Shown here: positions 1 through 13,117 of the stretch, piece by piece | Layout of the letters: every line of letters starts with the position of its first letter | Position numbering within the stretch: the stretch's first letter is position 1 | NCBI GenBank assembly: GCA_029204225.1 | Contig: CM055102.1 | Location: 24,833,390-24,897,389, forward strand | Reading direction: 5' to 3' | DNA length: 64,000 bases | Source: Diphasiastrum complanatum | Taxonomy: Eukaryota; Streptophyta; Lycopodiopsida; Lycopodiales; Lycopodiaceae | Position numbers and translations under genes: made by a program | Notes under the pieces: generated by a model | Told to the model about the DNA's origin: nothing | Database searches by the model: none | Seen by the model: only the letters and a program-made list of their open reading frames with translations

Positions 1-1050
1 TATACAGAGCATGGTTCTTTTACAAAATAACTGGCTGGATCATCCATGAATCAAGATGGAGGCTGACTAGATCGGTTCAATCTTCTGGATTGAATTTCGA
101 CTCTCTGTGATTCGACTTGTTGAAGATCTGACTCATTGTCTGAGTCTGTATCGATTTTTTGATGTTCAATCCTGGAGCTGGTTTCGACTCTAGGATCAAA
201 GTCTGATGGAGCCTTTTCCTTGTGGTCGATGAACTGATCTTCCACAAAAATGAAATTTCTACTTGTGAACGACTTTTGTGTGTTCGGATTGTAGAGTTTG
301 TATGCCTTGTGGTCTGGAAAATAGCCAATGAAAATCGATTTTCTGTTGGTATCGTCTAGCTTCTTCCTTAAATCATTAGGGATCTGAGAGTAAACAATTC
401 ATCCAAAAACTTGAATGTGCTTAAGTGAGGATTTCGATCATGTCCATACCTCATAAGGTGTTTTGTCATTTAGAGCTTTTGTAATGAATCAATTCTGTAG
501 ATAGGCAATAGTCATGTTAGCTTTTGTCCAAATTTCTTTGGAAGAGAGGCATGGGCCAACATGCTCTTGGCACTCTCGATCAGTGTTCGATTCTTCATTT
601 CAGCTATACCATTGGACTGAGGTGAATAGTTGGTTGTAAATTGTTAGTGTATTCCATTCGCCTTGTAGAACTCCTTGAATTTGGTGGAGATAAATTCTCT
701 CCCTCCATCAGTAGGTACAGCCTTGATTTTTCTTTGTGTCTGATTTTCAGCAGATGCCTCGAACTGTTTGAAGAATTTGAATTCTTCAGATTTGTTCTTC
801 AAAAAGTAGGTAACAGTTCTTCAAGAAAAATCATCAATAAAAGCTAGAAAGTAAATGGCTCTCCCTCCTGTGAAAGCAGTCTGCATCGGGACACAAATGC
901 CACTATGTACTAGATCTAGCATACCTTTAGATGAATGGACTGAATCAGAATTGAATGGACTCCTAGCATATTTGCTGATAATATAGCTTTCACAAAGAGA
1001 AGTCCATTTGCTAATAGATGGTAGATCTTGCACTAAATTCATGGACACAT
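1..1050 (-). pseudogene. Ty1/copia integrase and integrase-RT linker remnant
   Basis: Reading the minus strand leftward gives the end of the GAG-pre-integrase region (LCESYIISKYARSP), the start of the integrase core (MLDLVHSGICVPM, then FIDDFS), a second catalytic block (TDGGREFISTKF near 730-690) and the block with the catalytic Glu (NGIAEMKNRTLIE near 600). An acidic linker follows, rich in D, S and Q, near 245-50. The order matches a copia pol polyprotein, which makes and integrates the cDNA copy. Several stops and frameshifts separate the blocks, so it is dead. The element runs off the left edge, so RT and RNase H would lie outside. It is a different copy from the element at 1.7-4.8 kb, because both carry the same integrase region. 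Confidence 0.8.
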
Positions 1051-1129
1051 GAGCGTGAAGCTATGCACTAGTCTGGGAGGCGCAAAAATACAGAGCTTCA
1101 GACGCTTGATCATTGCTAACTGAATTCTT

Positions 1130-1724
1130 ACTTTTTTCTGGAAAAAACAATCAGACCAGAAGAAATCGAATAAATCGAGGTTGATCACTAACTGCTAAAG
1201 GTGCAAATTTATTCTAATTTTACTTTACTTGTTGATGATTATAGTTCAGTGATCAGTATTTGAGGTATAAATTTGAATCTACTTAATTAACTAGAGCCAT
1301 CCTATAGTAGATAGCCAGAGAATCCTATGGCCACTAATCTTGCCTTCCATTGATCAACTGATCCATTGGATTTGTATTTGATCCGATAAGCCCATTTTCA
1401 AAAAATGATTTTCTTACCAACTGGCAGATCCATAACAGTCCATGTCTGATTTTTTTAAAGGAAATGGATATTCTTTGTCCATCACTAATCTCCATTGATT
1501 TGCATCTGGACTAGAAATTGTCTTAGACTAATTGATGGCTCAACAAAGTAACATGTGGCTGTGGTGTTGTCGATAAATCTGTCTGGAGCAAATCTATTTT
1601 GATTTGATCTTTGAAGAATTGGCTTTTCTGGCTACTGTTGTTGCGGCTGTGTTGATTTGTCTTCCGAGTCATTGATTGGAGTAGAGTCAAGATTCAAACT
1701 TGATTCGATATCGGGTATTGATTT
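1130..1724 (-). pseudogene. Ty1/copia linker and first reverse-transcriptase block, fragment
   Basis: The minus strand from about 1724 reads an acidic proline/serine linker (IPDIESSLNLDSTPINDSED) and then, with frameshifts and stops, the opening of a copia reverse transcriptase: a stretch like LVDLPVGKKSFFENGL and then a block corresponding to the family's KARLVAKGF motif. Nothing of the catalytic YVDD region follows. The fragment directly abuts the 3' LTR at 1725, so it is probably the host copy into which that element inserted. Its natural continuation may be the remnant at 5.2-7.2 kb, which stops at just this linker. Confidence 0.65.
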
Positions 1725-2287
1725 TGATGGGGCAAGGGAGATAGAGGAACGCAAATGGAGAAGAGAGCAGGAAAATTGCGGAATAGCTCTCCCATTACAA
1801 TCAGCTGCTAGATGCAAAAACAGTCTAATAGAAATCTTATGTTAAATATAACACAGCTTTAAGTGTTCTAATTGCCCAACAGGATCTTAAAAATTAATTC
1901 ATACTCACAAAAACAAGAGTACAGTCCATCGAAGAGATTAGAAATGGCTTGTGTGTGGTATTACTGAAAAATGGATTCAATGTGAAGTTTGGTTCTGAAA
2001 TAGATGAAAGAGCAGTATGATATCGTGAGTTCCACAGGCGTCAAAGACAACCATCGTCTGATTAGAAGCGAAGGAGTTGTAGACATCCGTGTTCTGATCA
2101 AATTGAGTAAACAAGCACGATCAAGTTCAATCACAACAAGCATTCATCTACGTTATACACAGATAGAAAAGCGTGCTGCTGCTATATTACACTAAAGCAC
2201 AATAAAATAGCAATTACAACAAAAAATGACGGCGTAACTGGGAGGCTCAAAATCATTCGTCTCATGGACGGAACATCAAGTAATCTG
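1725..2287 (-). repeat. 3' LTR of copia element A (truncated)
   Basis: This stretch matches 4088-4660 in direct orientation with scattered differences. It starts TGATGGGGCAAG, as the right copy starts TGATGGGACAAG. The match ends at about 2287 (caagtaatctgt), where the sequence jumps straight into integrase coding sequence, so the far end of this LTR is missing. It is the 3' LTR because the element reads on the minus strand. Confidence 0.85.
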
Positions 2288-4048
2288 TTCTTCTAATGCC
2301 ATGTTCAGCCATGTAGTCGGACATCTCAGTAGAGAGGTATTTGCCACCACCATCAGTTTGGAGTGCCTTCACTTTTGTAGATGTTTGTGTGTCAACCATG
2401 GTCTTGAATCTCTTGAAGCATTCAAAGGCTTCAGATTTGGGCTTAATGAACATGACTGTAGACCATCTAGAATAATCATCTATGAAAGTGATAAAATAGA
2501 TTGCATCTCCTAAGGACCAAGTTGGCATTGGACCACAAAGATCGCTATGTACAAGATCCAATACATGTTTTGTTTTGATGGAATGTGATTTGGGAAACTT
2601 GCTTCTAGAGTGTTTGCCATAGACGCATGATTCACAAAAGAAAGATTTCCTATCTAATGAAAAAGGGAAATACAATCCATCAATTACAACACATATAGGA
2701 AAGTGATCTTGTATTCACGTGTCCAAATCGACTATGCCACAAAATAGCATTATCATTTACATTTTCATGAGAGATGCTAGCTAATGCAACTGAATTAGAG
2801 AGTACGTAAAGATTTTCGACTCTAGTGCATGTAGTCAGAGTAGTATCTTCTTCAGATATTGTATACTGCTCAGATGAGAAAGTAGCAGTGTAGCCCTCAC
2901 TAGTTATCTTAGAGATTATAATAGGTTTTTTGATAGCTGAGGAATGTGAAGGATGTTAGAAACACAAATAGATAGATCGTTGTTGAATGTGATCTTGACT
3001 GTCCCTTTTCCTTCAATGCATATGGTGCTTGAATCTCCGAGGTAGATGAATTGATTTCTGTTGTAAGCTGCATACTCGGTAAACCATTCCTTGCAAGAGG
3101 CCATGTGTTGGGTAGCGTCGCTGTCCACGTACCAGCTATCACAGTCTTCATTGTTGCTGTTGTAAGCCATTAACAAATGTGTATCTTGCTCCTTGAAATC
3201 TGTCATGTTGGAGGAGTCTGGCTGCTACTGTTGTTGCTCCTTCGCCTCGTTGTAAATCCGGATACGACACTCCTTGATGTCGTGATTGGCTCTCTTGCAA
3301 TATCTGAAAAGCTTCTTTCGTGATCCACTATTCTCACCTTGAGTATGAGGCTTCTGCTGTTGCTGTTGCACTTGATTCTTGCCCTTGGAGTAGTCTTTCT
3401 TCTTGGTGTATAGAGCCATGGATTTGTCTTTGATAGACAGGCTGCTTGCCTTTCTCCGCATTTCTTCTTGAAGTAGGTGACCAATCACCTTTTGAAGAGT
3501 GAGGTCGGGTTGTGTGGAGATCATCACGACAAAGTGTTCATACGACTTTGGAAGAGAAGAAAGCAAGGTCATGACAACATCATCATCTTGAACAGAACAT
3601 CCTACAGCTGATAACTGATCCAATAAAGAGTTGAAGCTGTTGATGTGAGAAGTGATGGCAGTAGAATCAGACATGCTAAGAGTAAAGAACTTTCTTCCAA
3701 GATGTAATCTAGTGGTTACATCATTGATAACAAATCTAATGCATCCTTAGAGGTTTTGCATGTGGTAACGTAAGATATTTGGGAGTCAGCCAGATTGAGT
3801 GTGATGCATGCTAAGGCCTTCTGATCTTTGATCTTCCATGTCTTTGCTTGATCACCATCTTCTGGTTTCAAGTCAGCACCTTTTACTGCATCCCAAAGAT
3901 CTCTATCTATCAACATCGTCCGGAATTTTAACTTCCAACTGTAGAAGTTAGAACCATTGAACTTGTCAATGATTCTAGCTTGGCTGGATGATGAAGACGA
4001 AGAGCTACATATATGAGACATACTAACAGTAATACAAATAGAACACAA
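2288..4048 (-). pseudogene. Ty1/copia element A gag-protease-integrase pseudogene
   Basis: From right to left: a gag N-terminus (KFNGSNFYSWKLKFRTML, LWDAVKGADL), a gag middle (VVMTLLSSLPKSYEHF), a Gln-rich stretch, a zinc knuckle (FRYCKRANHDIKEC), the protease (DSWYVDSDATQHM), then the pre-integrase and integrase blocks (FCESCVYGKHSRSKF, LVHSDLCGPM, FIDDYSRW, TDGGGKYLSTEM). Gag packages the RNA, protease cuts the polyprotein and integrase inserts the cDNA. Oddities: the knuckle has lost its first Cys, the protease DSGA triad reads DSDA, and several frameshifts split the frame. RT and RNase H are absent because coding sequence joins the 3' LTR at about 2288. Clearly non-functional. Confidence 0.88.
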
Positions 4049-4070
4049 TCTCTCGGTTTATATGAGCTAC

Positions 4071-4083
4071 GCTCTGATACCAA
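4071..4083 (-). promoter_or_regulatory. tRNA-iMet primer binding site of copia element A
   Basis: The minus strand reads TGGTATCAGAGC a few bases inside the 5' LTR end at 4088. This is the standard plant copia/gypsy primer site for initiator tRNA-Met, and it fixes the element's orientation and the inner LTR boundary. Confidence 0.9.
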
Positions 4084-4087
4084 TCTG

Positions 4088-4760
4088 ATGGGACAAGGGA
4101 TATAGAAGAACACGAACGGAGAAGAGAACAGGAATATTGTGGAATAGCTCTCCCGTTACAATCAGCTGCTAGACGCAAAAACAGTCCAATAGAAAGCTTA
4201 TGCTAAATATATTCACAACTTTAAGTGTTCTAATTGCCCAACAGGATCTTAAAAATTAATTCATACTCACAAAAACAATAGTACAATCCACCGAAGAGAT
4301 TAGAAATGGTTTGTATGTAGTATTACTGAAAAATGGATTCAATGTGAAGTTTGGTTCTGAAATAGATGAAAGAGCAGTATGATATCGCGAGTTCCTCAGG
4401 CGTCAAATACAGCCATCGTCTGATCAGAAGCAGAGTAGTCGTAGACGTCTATGTTTTGATCAGAGTGAGCAAACAAGCGCGATCAAACAACAATAAAGTG
4501 CAATCAATCACAACAAGCATTCATCTATGTTATACACAGATAGAAAAGTGTGTTGTTGCTATATTACACTAAAGCACAATAAAATAGCAATTACAACAGA
4601 AAATGACGGCGTAACTGGAAGGCCCAAAATCATTCGTCTCATGGACGAAGGGTCAAGTAATCTGTGCTGGGATGATCTATTTATAGACTACATCCATGTA
4701 TTAACTACATTAAATGTTTGTCACCTAATTAGGTAAGCCGTTGTACTTGGAAGTATATGG
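4088..4760 (-). repeat. 5' LTR of copia element A
   Basis: Direct repeat of 1725-2287, starting TGATGGGACAAG next to the primer site. It extends further right than the 3' copy and contains a minus-strand TATA box (TATAAATAG near 4684-4676), which would be the element's promoter. The outer (right) end is not fixed, because the paired LTR is truncated; 4760 is a conservative guess and the LTR could run further. Confidence 0.75.
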
Positions 4761-5242
4761 CTTTTGTGACAACTGTACATAGTGTATACGGTCAATGAAT
4801 TAGGAATGTTGACGTGGACAAGGACGTCGAAAATTCTCTCACTTCGCATTTTACGTGAAGTGGTTTTCTCTCACTTTGCAAATTTTGGGAAGTGGTTGGG
4901 AACGTCCTTTGTTCAAAATAGACGACCTTCGCCTTTTCTCTCTCTTCGGATTCTTCACGAAAAAGTTGAAGGTGCCCTAAAGCAGTTCAAGTCTTGAAGT
5001 AGATGACCTTCGCAAATTTTCTCTCTCTTCGCATTTCGCGAAAAAGCCGAAGGTGCCCTAAAATGGTTGAACTTTGAACTGTGCCTAAGTGTTGCATTTC
5101 AAGGGAATGCAAAAAAGACGAAACTGTTGCAAAATTTGCAGACTGTCACAACACTTAGAGTATTTTTGTAGACTGTCGCAAAAGTAATGTATTTCTGTAG
5201 ACTTTTTCTAAATGCTAATTTTGTGGAAGCCCTTGAAGATGG
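4761..5242. repeat. Non-coding stretch with duplicated enhancer-like blocks
   Basis: No gene seen. Two or three imperfect copies of a block containing ttctctc, cttcgcattt, cgtgaa or cgcgaaaaa, then gaaggtgccctaaa, lie between 4840 and 5065. Below them are repeats of tgtagactgtcgcaaaa and tttttgtagact at 5130-5200. Such duplicated blocks are typical of LTR U3 regions, so this may be the outer part of the LTR of element A. Confidence 0.5.
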
Positions 5243-7182
5243 TCAAGTCTTCACTGACTTCAAATTATTGAACTTAACATCTGAACTTGAAATTATGATA
5301 GGATTTGTTACCCTGTGCTGGAGATCAGCCGAAAGCCCGTTGTAGATGTTCAAATAAATTGGACGTCTGAGTTGTAATTCCAAGGAGACAATTGTGGGCT
5401 TAATTTCCAACAGATTTGACATCTGTAACTTTCTCCTTTCCCTTGAGATTGACAAACGAATCTTCGAGAAAGATAACATCTCTACTAAACGTAATCTTCC
5501 TAGTTACTGGATTGTACATCCTATACGCTTTATGATTTGAAGAGTATCCAAAAAAAGATGGACTCAGAATTAGTAGTATCTAGCTTCTTATGAAGTTATG
5601 TTGGCATTTATGTGAAACCAATACAACCAAAAGTTTGAATATGCCTTACAAAGGTTTTGAACATGTCCACACCTCTTCAGGTATTTTGTTGACTAAGGCT
5701 TTGGTTGTAAGTCGATTCTGAAGATGTGCAGCTATCAAGACAACTTCCGCCTAGAAAGTCTTTAATAATCCTGCATGTAGAATCATACTTTTCGCACTTT
5801 CGACAAGTGTATGATTTTTGCGTTCAGCCACACCATTTGACTGTGGAGAATAGTTGGTGGTATACTGCACAAAAATTCCATGAGCATTGTAGTAATCTTT
5901 GAATTGAGTCTAAATGAATTTGGCTCCACCATCAATCCAAATTGCCTTGACTTTCTTAGAGTTTGATTTTCATATTCTTGTTTGAATTGCTAAAAATACT
6001 TAAAGGCTTCTGATTTCTTTTTCAGGAAATAGACTATTGTCCTCCTCAAATAATTGTCGATGAAGATCAAAAAGTATTTTGCTCCCCTATTGAGAGAGTC
6101 TGCATGGTCCACATGTGTCGATTGCACAATATCTAACACACCTTTGGATTTGTGTTGTGAAGGAGACTTGAAAGGAGTTCTAGCATGCTTGGCTATAATA
6201 CAACTTTGACAAACTGTGCTTTCTGGAAAATTGTTGCAATTGAGATCTTGAACAATTTTTTTCGCTGATATATTTTAAAGACAAGTAAAATTGACATGAC
6301 CCATTCTGTAATGCCATAGTGGATATCTATTTTCCAAAGTAGAAGTAGATAGAGCTTGAACAATCAAAGCATTTCAATGACTAATTTTATAAAGATTGCC
6401 TTGCCTCTTTCTGGGGGCAAGTACCTTTCTGCTTTTGTCTAATATCGAACAAGTATTAGAAACAAATTCGACTTTGTGGCCCAAATCAGCGATTCAGCTA
6501 ATAAAAAAATAGATTTTTGATAAGATTTGGAACATAAAAAACATTTGGAATAAAAGTAGTACCATCCCAAAATTGCAATTTGACAATGTCAATACCATCA
6601 ACACTATGAGTACAACTATCGCCCAATGAAACATACTTCTGAGTCGTAGCTTGAGTCTACTCATAAAACCAGTTTTGCTAGCTTGTCATGTGTTGAGTAG
6701 CACCTGAATCCAAATACCAAGAATCAACATCTTGTCGGTCTTCATTTGTCACAAATGTTTCTTCATCGGCTTCTTTGTCAAAGTCTTTCGAACCTTCTAC
6801 TGCATCAGCATAATACTGTTGCGGTTGATGTTGTTGTTGCCTTTTCGAATTGATAATTCGACAATCCTCCAGCAAATGTCCGGTTCGTTTGCAATATCTA
6901 CAAAACAGTTTTGATTTTGTTGAAGTTGAATTCAAATTTGTATCTTGTTTTGAGTTCGATTATTATTTGACGTTCGTAGTTTTTGTGCATTCTTTGACGT
7001 CTTCTTCTTATCAAATTTTTTTGAATAAAGAGCTTCCGATTCTGGTGCCAAATGAGAGAATGCAGCTGAATAATGATTATCCAATTTTTATAAGTGTCAA
7101 GAAGGCTTGATAGGAGAGTCATGACGACATGTGCATCGTTGATTTTTGTACCACTTGTAGACATTGTGTGTGCATTTTGCAT
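5243..7182 (-). pseudogene. Ty1/copia element B gag-protease-integrase remnant
   Basis: On the minus strand: gag end (VVMTLLSSLLDTYKNW), a complete zinc knuckle (FCRYCKRTGHLLEDC), an intact-looking protease site (DSWYLDSGATQHM), decayed pre-integrase and integrase blocks with stops through 6.6-5.6 kb, and the end of the integrase region (a block like KAYRMYNPVTRKITFSRDVI) at about 5540-5480. Motif order and wording place it in the same copia family as element A, as a separate copy. It lacks the gag start, RT, RNase H and any identifiable LTR. It stops at the integrase-RT linker where the right flank of element A begins, so element A plausibly inserted into it. Confidence 0.8.

Positions 7183-9178
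<1,996 letters not shown>

Positions 9179-9272
<94 letters not shown>
9179..9272. repeat. (TC)n microsatellite, about 94 bp
   Basis: Uninterrupted TC tract preceded by a short C and A run. No coding content around it. Confidence 0.98.
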
Positions 9273-9274
<2 letters not shown>

Positions 9275-9599
9275 GCAATGTAGAGAATCAATACATGATT
9301 ATCGTCATTGAAAAGAACAAAATTCAAAAAGAAAAGCTCCAGAATCAATAAGCAAGATTAGCATCAATTTATACTTTTCAGCCATGTGAGTTTTTAGCTT
9401 GAAGACATTTGACCACAATTGGATTATCTAGCAAAGATGGAAGATTCCAATACATCAAAATAACACATACCCTAGAGAAGTATAGTCTGCATGCATTCTT
9501 GCCTGTTGAACCAGTCTGCCAACCGCCATTATCCTACTGTAATAATGTACAAACCAAAGATCTATTTTTCACATACTCTACTACATGTTGAATAGGTCA

Positions 9600-10115
9600 C
9601 GACGGGTCGGAGGCTAGCCCGTTCTCTCCCAACCCAAGAGAGCAGGCAACAGGTTGGAGAGGGTGACGGCTGAGCCATTCCATGGGTGACATGTGAAAGG
9701 ATTTGCAAGAAGAGGTGGTGTGCTCCAAGGAAGGGATGACATCAAGAATGGGTAATGGGTTTCCATGTGAATAGGCCCATAGCCTCTCCCAACCATCTTC
9801 ACCCCTTCGGCAACTGGCATGAGGTCAGCAAGGGAACCCCTTCTTACTTGTTCATTACACCAAAACGAAACTTGGGAGAGGAATCATGTTTGTGGCTATG
9901 GCAGATGCCAAGATTTTGCAATTGGTAGACTTGTTCACCAAGGTAAGAACGGGTGAAATGCATTTGCAAAATAGGAAAACGGCAGGTGGTGACATGTGAA
10001 GTAAGTTATTGAGAATGGGTGGTGACATTGGAAGTGAGAATGGGTGGTGTGCTCCAAGGGAGGTATGGCATCAAGAATGGGTTATGGGATTACATGCGAG
10101 GAGTCCCTTAGCTAG
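9600..10115. repeat. Local direct duplication in non-coding sequence
   Basis: A block of about 65 bases near 9712-9777 (ggtggtgtgctccaaggaag, then gatgacatcaagaatgggta) recurs at about 10037-10105 with a few changes. A shorter theme, gagaatgggtggtgacat, is also repeated around 10000-10040. No gene seen. Confidence 0.6.
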
Positions 10116-10460
10116 TGCTTGGGTAATGATCTTCTGAATAGTATTGAGCACACTTTTAAGGGATGGAAGTCGTTGAGGTTCAGATATGTAGGCTGGTTGA
10201 AGCAGCAGAATTCACGAGGTAGAGGATGCCATCTTCAAGGAAATCCGAGAGTGCAAGGAAACCAGACACTTCAATTGACCTCATTCAAAAAAAAAGCAAG
10301 AATATTTACCATCAAACATACAGTTAAGAATACTCATAGAAAGGGGCAAATGCTCTTCAGGCCTGCCCCCTGGCCTCTGAAAGTTAATGTGTAATATCGT
10401 GATACAAAGAATTATATGCAGTAAAAATTTGGCAGTTCTTCCAAAATGTTTTGAACCCAA

Positions 10461-10466
10461 TTTATT
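10461..10466 (-). terminator. Candidate poly(A) signal for the U-box gene
   Basis: AATAAA on the minus strand about 265 bases after the stop codon of the PUB-type gene. Plant poly(A) signals are loose, so this is only a candidate. Confidence 0.35.
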
Positions 10467-10599
10467 AAGACCCTGTGTTTGAAGGTCAGAAAGAATGTCA
10501 GGGCAGATTGGAGCCCAGTTTATGTGTAATGTTAAGGAAAAATTGTGTATGAGATGCAGCAAAAAGCAGCAGATACACAAACCAGATCTTTGTTTTTCA

Positions 10600-10790
10600 G
10601 TTACATGGCCAGAGATCTGATCTGGCATCATCAAGGTTGCATTTGATGACCAGATCTTTGATTTTGTGTTCAGCCACAGATATGGCATCATCGAGGTTGC
10701 TTTTGTTGGCAAGATCTTTGTTTTTATGTTACATGACCACAGATCTGGCATCATCAAAATTGCATTTGTTGGGGTGATCATTGCATACGT
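10600..10790 (-). repeat. Triplicated unit of about 60 bp across the end of the U-box gene
   Basis: Three imperfect tandem copies of a unit with the core agatctggcatcatcaaggt and then tgcatttgttgg, on the plus strand. The copy furthest right encodes the last residues of the U-box protein and its stop; the other two lie just downstream in the 3' UTR. Confidence 0.85.
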
Positions 10791-12033
10791 TTCTGAGAAG
10801 CCTCAAAATGTCAGCTATTTTGTACTTAGTTGAAGCAGAAAACTCCATCTGCAGAAGCAAGATTAGCTTTGCAAACAGGCCCGCCTCCACAGCCCTCTCA
10901 TGCACGGTGGTTTCATCCGCGCAGAAGCTGCATACCGCCCACAATGTGCCTATGGCGGATTCTGCTGCTGCGTCCGACACCCGAGACATCCTCTTGGTGA
11001 TGGCAGGGATGGCCAGGGCGTGCTCCGCCACCGCTGCGCGTCCCTCCGCGCACTTGCAAAGGGTCTCTAATATGACCAGGACGTGCTCGGCAGCCGACTT
11101 TTCCACCGAGGGCAGCAGCTCGACGAGGATGCCCACGGCCCCGGCCTCCACTATCCCTCGGCAGTGTCTACGAGAAGTGGCTATGGCGCAGAGAGCCCTT
11201 AGTGCTATCTTCACAGCCATCTGGTTTAGATCCTCTTGCAGTAGCTCCACCAGAGCTTCGATCACCCCCGCTGTGCATCCAACAGCGCGACTCAGCTCAT
11301 GGATGGATGCCAAATCCTCAAGCAGTGTGGATGCATTTATCCTTGCATCTAGGCTCCCCTTGCTGAGAACCCACGAGAGGCAAGACAGCTGCTTTGCTCC
11401 TGCTACCATCCTCTTTGCACTGTCATCCATTGAAAGCATTGATAGAGTTCCCAAGGCTTCCTCACAGACCTCCATGTCTTTTGCTTCCATTGGGCTTGAG
11501 GCTAGGATCGAGGATAACACGGCAACGGCTCCTGCTTCTACCATGCAGTTGCGGTTTCTCAGACTTTCTTTGGCTTTTTCTCTGAGTTTCTTTAGGGTAT
11601 CAAGTCTCATTAAATCGTTTCTGATGGCTTCCTTGAGCAGCACCTGCACCTGGTGGCGGTCCAGCGGCTGCCTGGGAGTGGGAATGCGCTCCACTCCCAT
11701 GGACTTGTTGGCCACGCCCCAAGACTGGATGAGCCTTCTGAGGGTGTGATTAGGGATCAGATCCTGATTCTGAAGAACCTGCATGGTGGCGGGGCAAGTG
11801 TTATGGCCATCATCTAACCATCTCTCAATATTGGATCGATCGTAGGTCATTCCCGTGCACACGTTCACAGGATCTCGCATCAAGTCCAGGGAAATAGGGC
11901 ACTTAAAGTAAGAAGGCACTGCAACCTTCAGCTCCTTCCATGCCATGTTCCTCTGGCAACACCACCGTCTATCCACAACCCAACTACCGCCTTTCTTCCT
12001 TCTGAACCCGCCCAACAATAGATCTCTAACCAA
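10729..12033 (-). CDS. Plant U-box E3 ubiquitin ligase with ARM repeats (PUB type)
   Basis: A single uninterrupted 434-residue frame. It would act as an E3 ligase: the U-box binds an E2 enzyme and helps pass ubiquitin to a substrate held by the ARM repeats. The U-box lies at about residues 38-112 (PSYFKCPISLDLMRDPV, TGMTYDRSNIERWL, TCPATMQVL, IPNHTLRRLIQSW). Alpha-helical ARM repeats fill about 150-420 (VEAGAVAVLSSIL, IVEAGAVGILVELL). Length and lack of introns fit the PUB20-30 group, which includes the PUB22/23 immune and stress regulators, but I cannot name an orthologue. Met1 is chosen because the basic stretch FRRKKGG precedes the U-box as in some relatives; Met30 is the alternative. The C-terminal tail after about residue 420 looks unusual (see the triplication). 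GC content exceeds that of the flanks, as expected for a real gene. Confidence 0.93.
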   Translation of the reverse strand: MVRDLLLGGFRRKKGGSWVVDRRWCCQRNMAWKELKVAVPSYFKCPISLDLMRDPVNVCTGMTYDRSNIERWLDDGHNTCPATMQVLQNQDLIPNHTLRRLIQSWGVANKSMGVERIPTPRQPLDRHQVQVLLKEAIRNDLMRLDTLKKLREKAKESLRNRNCMVEAGAVAVLSSILASSPMEAKDMEVCEEALGTLSMLSMDDSAKRMVAGAKQLSCLSWVLSKGSLDARINASTLLEDLASIHELSRAVGCTAGVIEALVELLQEDLNQMAVKIALRALCAIATSRRHCRGIVEAGAVGILVELLPSVEKSAAEHVLVILETLCKCAEGRAAVAEHALAIPAITKRMSRVSDAAAESAIGTLWAVCSFCADETTVHERAVEAGLFAKLILLLQMEFSASTKYKIADILRLLRNVCNDHPNKCNFDDARSVVM

Positions 12034-12291
12034 CTATATGCCACCAGTTCACCTTGCAGGAACTATAGTGTGACAAGGTATTATTTGCTGTACAGCAGCT
12101 ACCAAACAACCCAGTTGATCCACACAAGAAGAACCAGCAAGCAACCGAGTCTGATAGAGTGAACAATGCTTTGCCAAAGCTTAAAGCTGCTTGTTGTTAA
12201 GAGGAAATAGATCTAGCTTGCTGTGTGTGAGTGACTACTGAGTGAGCAGAATGTGAGAATGGTTATTATGATTGTGAAGGAGAATATGCAG

Positions 12292-12299
12292 GTTATATA
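12292..12299 (-). promoter_or_regulatory. Candidate TATA box of the U-box gene
   Basis: TATATAA on the minus strand about 260 bases upstream of Met1, giving a predicted 5' UTR of about 230 bases. A CT-rich stretch (minus strand) at 12393-12369 lies just upstream. Confidence 0.5.
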
Positions 12300-13117
12300 C
12301 AGAGAAGTGATCCTATAGAGAGAAAGTCAAAGTATGAGACATTTTCCACTGTCCAGACATGCAAAGCAAGAGAGAGAGAGAGAGAGAGAGAGACCGAGAG
12401 AGTCAAAGGGTGGAATTGTGTGGCCAAAAGCCTAGTAAACGCAAAATTGAGCGAATCCAACGCAGCACATTCGTTCTTCCTTCCTTTGGTTTTTCCTTGT
12501 GTTTGTGTGGGGGTGAAGCCTGAAGCTGCAGTAGGTATTTTGTATGTGAAGCTGGAGTGTTGAGCCAAATGCCCAGCATCTATCTCCTTGCTCATTCCAC
12601 CTAGCCTTTGACTCTACTCCCATCTAAGACATCTCTATTTTTTAATCCTCTATTTTTTCATATTCAGATTGTCAAGGCATAATGTGCAAGCCGCTTAGTA
12701 GAAAACGTTAGAGAATACATTTAATAGTTTATGTCGTGCATAGCACTTGTTCAATAGCATTGAAAGCTCTTCAGGCCGCTGCCCTCCGCCTAGAATGCTT
12801 GTGCCTTTGACCATTTACCCTTGCATAAGGGCCTCTTACATTTGCCTTGGTAGATATTGTGCCCATTAAAGCGCGAGCAAGGCTTTCATGTTTTTGTTGG
12901 GTAAAATTCCAAGCAAGGGGCTCTACGTCCCCTTTGTGCCCTACCCTTGTCGCCCTCAAGCAGGGCGATGGCATAAAGCCCCTATTTTGGGACTTTGCCC
13001 TATACTTCATGTTCCTTCAAATAAGTGCTCAAAAGTCCTACGGATGAAAGTTTATGCACACCACTCTTTTTTTTTCCAAATTCTTTATTTTTATCTAACA
13101 AGTGCACTCAAGCTTTT
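12300..13117. other. Upstream region of the U-box gene and intergenic DNA
   Basis: Contains a short (AG)n tract at 12369-12393, probably within the promoter of the minus-strand gene. The rest has no supported gene; the open frames here have no family motif. Confidence 0.55.

Noticed and set aside
10781-11749. A 322-residue plus-strand frame over the U-box gene
   Set aside because: It is the antisense shadow of the PUB-type gene, with no motif of its own.
12293-12623. Small ORFs upstream of the U-box gene
   Set aside because: They overlap the TATA region and an (AG)n tract and have no motif, so they are probably promoter sequence.
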